Shown here piece after piece: positions 5,554-10,307 of a stretch of DNA of 10,307 nt. This stretch comes from Nitrosomaritimum sp049414205. Lineage in GTDB: Archaea > Thermoproteota > Nitrososphaeria > Nitrososphaerales > Nitrosopumilaceae. The DNA lies in assembly GCA_049414205.1 (NCBI GenBank), contig JBMSGE010000044.1:1-10307 (forward strand), read 5' to 3'. The notes under the pieces are model-generated. The model searched no databases, was not told the DNA's origin, and saw only the letters and a list, made by a program, of their open reading frames with translations. How positions within the stretch are numbered: position 1 is the stretch's first letter; each line of letters opens with the position of its first letter. A program made the position numbers and the translations under genes.

Positions 5554-6011
5554 GATTTTCTTTTTGTAATTGTTTCTTCCATTAGTTGTCTCAAATGAGC
5601 CTTGTTTCTAACGGTGTTTCCGCCTACTTTTTTGTAAAGTGCCCAAAATTCTGGATTTGTAAGGTCTTTTCTGTCTTTGGCGATTTTGAGTAGCCTTCTT
5701 AATGAACGGACCTTGGCAACATAGACTTCTTTCTTTCCGACACGTGCTCCTTTTCTGCCTTGTTTAGAACCTTGTTTTGTTCCTCTCTTGTTTTTTTGGT
5801 CTTTCTTGTCTTGTGCCCTTCCTCTGGAAGTTCCAGTGAATGGTCTAATTTGAATAGTATTTGCGGTGATTAAACTTCTAATGTTCTCTCTTGTGATTGC
5901 GTCTGCTACATCATCTAGATGATCTGAATCGAATTTAATTCTGTGAACTCCGACTCCAGTAACTCTGGATGCGAGTCGTTTTTTAGCTTTAAGATTTACT
6001 ACCACTTGCAC
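5550..6011 (-). CDS. rpl19e: Large ribosomal subunit protein L19e
   Basis: L19e is an archaeal/eukaryal-specific 50S protein with a long basic helix reaching toward the subunit interface. The 153-residue sequence has the N-terminal globular part (KAKKRLASRVTGVGVHRIKFD, then LDDVADAITRENIRSLI), a basic GTSRGRAQDKK segment with an Arg/Lys/Gly-rich stretch (about 70-93), and the helical C-terminus (KVRSLRRLLKIAKDR, then GGNTVRNKAHLRQLM). The length is usual. The start is GTG at 6011, overlapping the end of L32e by 23 nt; a second in-frame GTG at 6005 is equally possible from sequence, and neither has a strong Shine-Dalgarno. It is co-transcribed after L32e and converges on the alkyltransferase gene. 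Confidence 0.95.
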   Translation of the reverse strand: MQVVVNLKAKKRLASRVTGVGVHRIKFDSDHLDDVADAITRENIRSLITANTIQIRPFTGTSRGRAQDKKDQKNKRGTKQGSKQGRKGARVGKKEVYVAKVRSLRRLLKIAKDRKDLTNPEFWALYKKVGGNTVRNKAHLRQLMEETITKRKS

Positions 6012-6393
6012 TCACTCTCGCATTAAAAATTTTGAACTTGTTTTCAATTGCTTTTGCAATGATCTCTTTTCTTTTTTTAGTCCCAACACTATGGCCAAAT
6101 CTAATGCCATCTGTCTTGGGATTTAATTTATCTAAATCTTCAATTGTATGAACTAAATTATCTGTATATCCTGAAGGGTGAAGTCCTTTGGCCTCTTTTG
6201 GTCCGCCATATCCCACCTTTACTAGTCCTGGTCTACCACGACTTTTTTGCTTTCTCTGGTGGTGGTCTACTCCTTTTGGCTTTCTCCATGTAGACTCTAA
6301 TCTTTTGTAACGCCAACTTTCTGGTCTGGCAAAGTCTGGGTTGTGCTCTTTTGCCTCTTCTCTCTTTGCTAGTTTTTCTTTATTGATTGGCAT
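5989..6393 (-). CDS. rpl32e: Large ribosomal subunit protein L32e
   Basis: L32e is an archaeal/eukaryal 50S protein. The basic protein (134 residues from this start) shows the family core ESWRYKRLESTWRKPKGVDHHQR, followed by SRGRPGLVKVGYGGPKEAKGLHPSGY and the C-terminal GTKKRKEIIAKAIENKFKIFN. The reading frame extends to a GTG at 6402, but I chose the ATG at 6393 because a TATA-like element lies about 25 bp upstream of it. In many archaea L32e and L19e belong to the spc-type ribosomal cluster (L6-L32e-L19e-L18-S5); here the pair stands alone between the alkyltransferase and PEP carboxykinase genes. Confidence 0.94.
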   Translation of the reverse strand: MPINKEKLAKREEAKEHNPDFARPESWRYKRLESTWRKPKGVDHHQRKQKSRGRPGLVKVGYGGPKEAKGLHPSGYTDNLVHTIEDLDKLNPKTDGIRFGHSVGTKKRKEIIAKAIENKFKIFNARVSASGSKS

Positions 6394-6413
6394 CAGAACC
6401 ACTTTTGAAATTT

Positions 6414-6423
6414 TACATAAATA
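6414..6423 (-). promoter_or_regulatory. TATA-like box of the L32e-L19e operon
   Basis: Minus-strand TATTTATGTA is centred about 25 bp before the ATG at 6393, within the range for a leaderless start. It is too close (about 16 bp) to the GTG at 6402. Confidence 0.45.
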
Positions 6424-6511
6424 CGTTCCTAGACCAAAATAATCCAGATCATAGGAAAGAGATAATAAGGAAAATCAAGGCGGATCGAAATATCTCATGA
6501 CTGCACCTGGG

Positions 6512-6528
6512 ATTAAATTACATTTAAT
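6512..6528. promoter_or_regulatory. 17-bp inverted repeat at the pckA promoter/start, possible operator
   Basis: ATTAAAT-TAC-ATTTAAT is a perfect 7-3-7 inverted repeat ending 5 bp before the TTG at 6534. Its left arm lies about 28 bp before a second in-frame TTG at 6543 and could be the TATA box. A regulator bound here would cover the core promoter. This is an inference from symmetry and position only. Confidence 0.4.
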
Positions 6529-6533
6529 GGAGA

Positions 6534-8144
6534 TTGCCATCATTGACTGAAGTGGTAAGTTCATGCGTAACTGACAAATTTTCATCACAAATTAAGGAAT
6601 TTGGAATAAATCCCTCCAAAGTATTTCGAAATCTCACACCAGATGAACTTGTAGAAAATGCTGTTAGTAAAGACGAAGGAGTGGTAAACACAACTGGCTC
6701 ACTTTCGGTAAATACAGGAAAATATACAGGACGTTCACCTGATGATAGATTCATTGTAGTGGATGATATTACTCGAGATACAATAGATTGGGGAAAAATC
6801 AACCATCAAATCCCATCTGACAAATTTGAGAAAATTCTTGAAAAGATGAAAAATTTTGTAAACGATAAAGAACTTTTCGTATTTGATGGATTTGTTGGAG
6901 CAGACAAAGAAACACGTTTGCCAATTAGAGTGATTAATGATCATGCATGGCAGAGTCTTTTTGCAAGACAACTCTTTATCAGACCAACTGAAGAAGAGCT
7001 GGAAAACCACCTTCCAGAATTTACTGTAATGTGCATCAATGAATTTGAAGCAGTACCTGAAGTTGATGGAACTGCATCTAACGTATTCATCTTAATTGAT
7101 TTGACTAGAAAAATCGTACTAATCGGTGGAACTCGTTATGCCGGTGAAATGAAAAAATCAATGTTTGGAGTAATGAATTTCTTGTTACCAGAACGTGGGA
7201 TATTTCCTATGCATTGTTCTGCAAATATTGGAAAAAATCAGGACACTGCATTATTCTTTGGATTATCCGGTACTGGAAAAACAACTCTTTCTGCTGACCC
7301 CAACAGAAACTTGATTGGCGATGATGAACACGGTTGGTCAGATAATGGAACTTTTAATTTTGAAGGAGGATGCTATGCAAAATGTATCAATCTTAGTCAA
7401 GAGGCAGAGCCTGAAATTTGGAATGCAATTAGGCCAGGAGCTGTTCTAGAAAACGTTGTACTAAATGATGGGCATCCCGATTATGATGATAATGCTTTAA
7501 CAGAAAACACGCGTGTGGCTTATCCATTAGATTACATCCCTGGTGCAGTTATTCCAAGTGTTGGAGGCCATCCCAAAGTAATCGTCTTTCTTACAGCTGA
7601 CGCATTAGGTGTTTTGCCACCAGTATCTAGATTAACAAAAGAAGGTGCAATGTATCATTTCATGTCTGGATATACCAGTAAATTGGCTGGAACTGAGCGT
7701 GGAATAAAGGAGCCAAAATCAGTATTTTCTGAATGTTTTGGAGCACCTTTCATGCCTAGACCAGCATCTGTTTATGCAAAGCTCTTAGGTGAGAAAATCA
7801 ACCAGCATGATACTACTGTCTACTTGATTAATACTGGTTGGTCAGGTGGGCCATATGGTATTGGTACTAGAATCAAAATAAAATACAGCAGAGCAATGGT
7901 TACTGCTGCATTAACTGGGGAACTTGATAAAGTTGAATATCGACATGATGAATTGTTTAATCTAGACATTCCAACCAAAGTTGATGATGTTCCTCCGGAA
8001 ATTTTAGATCCAAAAAACACATGGACAGACAAATCTGCCTATGAAAAATCTGCAAAGAGCTTGGCAAAAATGTTTATTGAAAATTTTGAAAAATTCGATG
8101 GTGTTTCAGCAGAGATTAAAAGTGCTGGACCTAAACTTGTTTAG
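6534..8144 (+). CDS. pckA: Phosphoenolpyruvate carboxykinase (ATP)
   Basis: PckA converts oxaloacetate plus ATP to phosphoenolpyruvate, CO2 and ADP, the entry to gluconeogenesis. In an autotrophic archaeon it would link C4 acids from carbon fixation to sugar synthesis. The 536-residue length fits the ATP-dependent family. Visible motifs are TGRSPDDRF with the PEP-binding Arg67, RYAGEMKKSMF (201-211, Lys208 matching the Mn ligand of E. coli PckA), PMHCSAN with His227, the P-loop GLSGTGKTT (243-251), IGDDEHGW (261-268, Asp264 matching the third Mn ligand), and EGGCYAK. These are ATP-type rather than GTP-type motifs. An in-frame stop at 6525-6527 limits the start to TTG 6534 or TTG 6543; GGAG at 6529-6532 and the TATA spacing fit 6543 better. 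The 3' end overlaps the convergent protease gene by 14 bp. Confidence 0.95.
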   Translation: MPSLTEVVSSCVTDKFSSQIKEFGINPSKVFRNLTPDELVENAVSKDEGVVNTTGSLSVNTGKYTGRSPDDRFIVVDDITRDTIDWGKINHQIPSDKFEKILEKMKNFVNDKELFVFDGFVGADKETRLPIRVINDHAWQSLFARQLFIRPTEEELENHLPEFTVMCINEFEAVPEVDGTASNVFILIDLTRKIVLIGGTRYAGEMKKSMFGVMNFLLPERGIFPMHCSANIGKNQDTALFFGLSGTGKTTLSADPNRNLIGDDEHGWSDNGTFNFEGGCYAKCINLSQEAEPEIWNAIRPGAVLENVVLNDGHPDYDDNALTENTRVAYPLDYIPGAVIPSVGGHPKVIVFLTADALGVLPPVSRLTKEGAMYHFMSGYTSKLAGTERGIKEPKSVFSECFGAPFMPRPASVYAKLLGEKINQHDTTVYLINTGWSGGPYGIGTRIKIKYSRAMVTAALTGELDKVEYRHDELFNLDIPTKVDDVPPEILDPKNTWTDKSAYEKSAKSLAKMFIENFEKFDGVSAEIKSAGPKLV

Positions 8145-10197
8145 TTCTTGAAATTTTCAAACCTATTATTCCGATAGCAATCACTACTATTGCAATTAAT
8201 CCAATCTGTTTTTCTGGAATACCAAACCAATCAAACGGTTTGGTTGTTCCAGGTAAGACTGAATTAACTTCAATTACATCAAAGGCATCAAACGAATCTT
8301 CTTCTGTTCTGACATTAGTTTGAATCCAATATTCTCCATTCTCATAAACATTCATTGTTGCTACTTTTCCTGGGTTTGTAGATATTGTTTCTGTTGAACC
8401 ATCCTTGCTATTAGTTACTGAAATTTTTGCAAAACTCCATTTTTCTGGATGATAAATTTCAAAGCTTAATTTCCCATCTTGCTGTGATGTGGAAACAGAT
8501 GCTTGTGTATAATGCAATAAGAATGGAATTACATATCTGTCTTCATTTTGATTTACAATTATTCTGCCTTCGTAATCTCCGAATTCATCTTCCAAGGCAT
8601 TCATTCTAATTTTCAAACTATCTCCTTCACGAAAATTTGAAAACTGGATAAATTCTGGACCTTCAAATAAAACATCAATATTATCCAACGAACCATTCAG
8701 TGACGATAGTTTCAAGACTTGCTCTTCCATTGGCTTCTCAGATGATATGTTCATGACAAAATGCGGTGGCTGAATTATCAGAGTTGCCTCATATGCCCTC
8801 GCAATGTTTAGCCTTCCTGTACCTGCGTCTTTTAGGGAAAATTCTTGCCCATAGGCATCAGATACAGGCTCAGATGTAGTCAATAATAGAGATTTAATTT
8901 CATGATGGTGGATATTGGGATTTTTTTGAATTAACAGGGCAGCAGCTCCGCTGACATGTGGTGCTGCATAACTTGTCCCGCTAGTAAAGTTGTACCCTCC
9001 ATTATTTTGAGTAGTGTTGATGTATGCTCCGGGGGCTACAATGTCTGGTTTTATGTAAAATGGCGATACTGGTCCGCGTGAACTAAAGTGAGCAACAAAA
9101 TCTGGATTAAAAAATAGATTGAGACTAGCAAAATTTTCTTCTTGAATCATATCTTTGATTTCTAGACCCTCTTCTCTGTCAATGGATACTACCGGAATTC
9201 TTGGTTGGTATCCAGGTTCCACAAATTCATGAGTTAACTCTCCGAGAAAAATCCCTGGTTCGTTGTTGTATACAATCACTGCTTTTGCTCCAGCATTAGC
9301 AGAATTTTTCTCTTTGATTGAAAAATATAACAACTCTCCTTCAACATCACTTCCTCTTTCAACTAAAAGAATTGCATCTGTCGCATTGATTCCAGAAAGG
9401 TCTTCTTCTTTTCCATAACCTCCAAAAATTATTTGACCTTCTATTGGTTCATCTAAACTTGCAGATCCTACCATTGGAATAACTGTATATGGTTTTTTGT
9501 TGACCTCTAGTGTTGCAACTAAACTTGAAGTCAAATTATTGTATGTTGCACCCACTGTAACTGAACCAAAGTTTTTTCCTGGACTCCCTATCGTTCCTGT
9601 TCCTGGACCATCATTTCCAGCAGCAGTTACCACGAAGATTTCTTTTTCCAAGGCTTTGGTGACTGCCTCATCTATCTCCACATTTGTTTTATTTACGCCA
9701 AGACTGATGTTGATGATATTTGCGCCATCTTCAACTGCTTTTTCAATTGCCTTTATGATTAAATCAGAAGATACCGCATCTCCGTCTTCAGAAACTTTGT
9801 ATGCTAAAATTTTTGACTTTGGTGCAATTCCTTTGACTTGTCCATCTGCTGCAATTACTCCTGCAACTTGGGTTCCATGACCATTATTGTCCATGGGCAA
9901 TTCCCCTTCTTGTATGAAATTGTACCCTCCAACAACTTTCCCATCAGGACCCCATCCCAACAAATCTGGATGATTAAAATCAACACCTGTATCTATCACT
10001 GCAATTTTTACTCCTTCCCCATCTATTCCATCAAACTTTGGGATCTCAGAACCGACAAAGGGGACGCTATTTTCTAAATACAATTTGAAATCATTTTCTT
10101 CCTCAAATAACTCCAAAAGAACAACTAGAGATGAGATTAGAATTATTGATAAAAAAATAATTTGAAATTTCACAAATTTTCTAGTATTTTTTAGCAA
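8131..10197 (-). CDS. Membrane-anchored subtilisin-like serine protease (S8 family) with PA domain
   Basis: This 688-residue protein is a surface or secreted subtilase. A hydrophobic helix (11-30) acts as signal or N-terminal anchor. The catalytic triad is complete: Asp69 (AVIDTGVD), His107 (NNGHGTQVAG) and Ser409 (GTSYAAPHVSG), with oxyanion Asn195 (AAGNDGP). A protease-associated (PA) domain (about 245-365) sits between the Asn and Ser motifs. Residues 470-650 are beta-rich, Fn3-like modules with several N-glycosylation-type sites. The C-terminal helix (about 664-681) is followed by a short basic tail, so the enzyme is probably held on the outer face of the membrane. No typical I9 propeptide is visible: only about 30 residues separate the first helix from the catalytic domain. 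The TTG start is backed by a TATA box about 28 bp upstream. Confidence 0.9.
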   Translation of the reverse strand: MLKNTRKFVKFQIIFLSIILISSLVVLLELFEEENDFKLYLENSVPFVGSEIPKFDGIDGEGVKIAVIDTGVDFNHPDLLGWGPDGKVVGGYNFIQEGELPMDNNGHGTQVAGVIAADGQVKGIAPKSKILAYKVSEDGDAVSSDLIIKAIEKAVEDGANIINISLGVNKTNVEIDEAVTKALEKEIFVVTAAGNDGPGTGTIGSPGKNFGSVTVGATYNNLTSSLVATLEVNKKPYTVIPMVGSASLDEPIEGQIIFGGYGKEEDLSGINATDAILLVERGSDVEGELLYFSIKEKNSANAGAKAVIVYNNEPGIFLGELTHEFVEPGYQPRIPVVSIDREEGLEIKDMIQEENFASLNLFFNPDFVAHFSSRGPVSPFYIKPDIVAPGAYINTTQNNGGYNFTSGTSYAAPHVSGAAALLIQKNPNIHHHEIKSLLLTTSEPVSDAYGQEFSLKDAGTGRLNIARAYEATLIIQPPHFVMNISSEKPMEEQVLKLSSLNGSLDNIDVLFEGPEFIQFSNFREGDSLKIRMNALEDEFGDYEGRIIVNQNEDRYVIPFLLHYTQASVSTSQQDGKLSFEIYHPEKWSFAKISVTNSKDGSTETISTNPGKVATMNVYENGEYWIQTNVRTEEDSFDAFDVIEVNSVLPGTTKPFDWFGIPEKQIGLIAIVVIAIGIIGLKISRTKQV

Positions 10198-10222
10198 GTA
10201 AAAACCAATTGCCTAGTAAAGC

Positions 10223-10229
10223 AATAAAT
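10223..10229. promoter_or_regulatory. TATA-like element shared by the divergent protease and superoxide dismutase genes
   Basis: AATAAAT (minus strand ATTTATT) lies almost exactly midway between the protease TTG at 10197 and the superoxide dismutase ATG at 10253, about 27-29 bp from each. No better TATA-like sequence is at the right distance for either gene. The minus-strand reading is closer to the archaeal consensus. Confidence 0.45.
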
Positions 10230-10252
10230 GGAATAACACATGTTTTGGATTC

Positions 10253-10307
10253 ATGGGAAAATACACACTTCCTGAAATACCATATGCATATGATGCATTA
10301 GAACCTC
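10253..10307 (+). CDS. Superoxide dismutase (Fe/Mn family), N-terminus only, cut by the window edge
   Basis: The open frame reads MGKYTLPEIPYAYDALEP up to the end of the window. The pattern Y-x-L-P-x-[IL]-P-Y-x-Y-[DN]-A-L-E-P is the typical start of iron/manganese superoxide dismutases, which convert superoxide to oxygen and hydrogen peroxide. Only 18 residues are visible, so metal ligands cannot be checked. The ATG is supported by a TATA-like element about 27 bp upstream and by the agreement of the first residues with the family. It is divergent from the protease gene, with 55 bp between the two starts. Confidence 0.85.
   Translation, partial: MGKYTLPEIPYAYDALEP

Noticed and set aside
6735..7010. 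Minus-strand open frame of 91 codons inside pckA.
   Set aside because: It is antisense to conserved pckA sequence, rich in Phe/Lys/Ser as expected from complementing AT-rich codons, and has no recognisable motif.
9497..9880. Plus-strand open frame of 127 codons inside the protease gene.
   Set aside because: It lies wholly antisense to the conserved catalytic domain of the subtilase, has no promoter or ribosome-binding site, and resembles no family I know.

Overview
The window is AT-rich, gene-dense archaeal DNA. It encodes archaeal/eukaryal-type ribosomal proteins (L10/P0, L12/P1, L19e, L32e), an Spt5-type NusG, an archaeal SecE, a DtdA-type D-aminoacyl-tRNA deacylase and an Lrp-family regulator. 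The protein styles, the ATP-type PEP carboxykinase, the detached ribosomal genes and the many leaderless-looking starts fit a Nitrosopumilus-like ammonia-oxidising archaeon (Nitrososphaerota/Thaumarchaeota). That assignment is inferred from recognised protein families, not from a database search.

Layout, left to right. (1) 49-351 (+) is ribosomal L12, followed by a T-rich stretch and, at 430-1068 (+), a TRIC/UPF0126 membrane channel. (2) 1065-2586 (-) is an L1-L10 operon, convergent with TRIC. (3) 2754-3209 (+) is an Lrp/AsnC regulator, divergent from L1 and convergent with L11. (4) 3211-4362 (-) is a secE-nusG/spt5-L11 operon; secE is only 57 aa. (5) 4481-5553 (+) is a two-gene operon of dtdA and a single-domain O6-alkylguanine-DNA alkyltransferase. 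(6) 5550-6393 (-) is an L32e-L19e operon. (7) 6534-8144 (+) is ATP-dependent PEP carboxykinase. (8) 8131-10197 (-) is a membrane-anchored subtilisin-like protease with a PA domain. (9) 10253 to the window end (+) is the start of a probable Fe/Mn superoxide dismutase.

The first half is a broken-up form of the classical archaeal secE-nusG-L11-L1-L10-L12 string. All its members are present, but an Lrp gene on the other strand separates L11 from L1, and L12 lies on the opposite strand beyond TRIC. The rest is housekeeping: translation quality control, DNA repair, gluconeogenesis and extracellular proteolysis.

Expression signals are consistent. First genes of transcription units have a TATA-like box about 25-29 bp before the start codon, as expected for leaderless mRNAs, while two internal operon genes (L10 and the alkyltransferase) have a GAGGT Shine-Dalgarno. 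Convergent neighbours meet with overlapping or abutting stop codons. There is no non-coding stretch longer than about 170 bp, and I see no tRNA, rRNA, CRISPR array, insertion sequence or clear sign of recent transfer. I did not find a new multi-gene system. The most interesting items are regulatory: palindromes in divergent promoters, one TATA-like element apparently serving two divergent genes, and the rearranged ribosomal operon with a tail-less L10.
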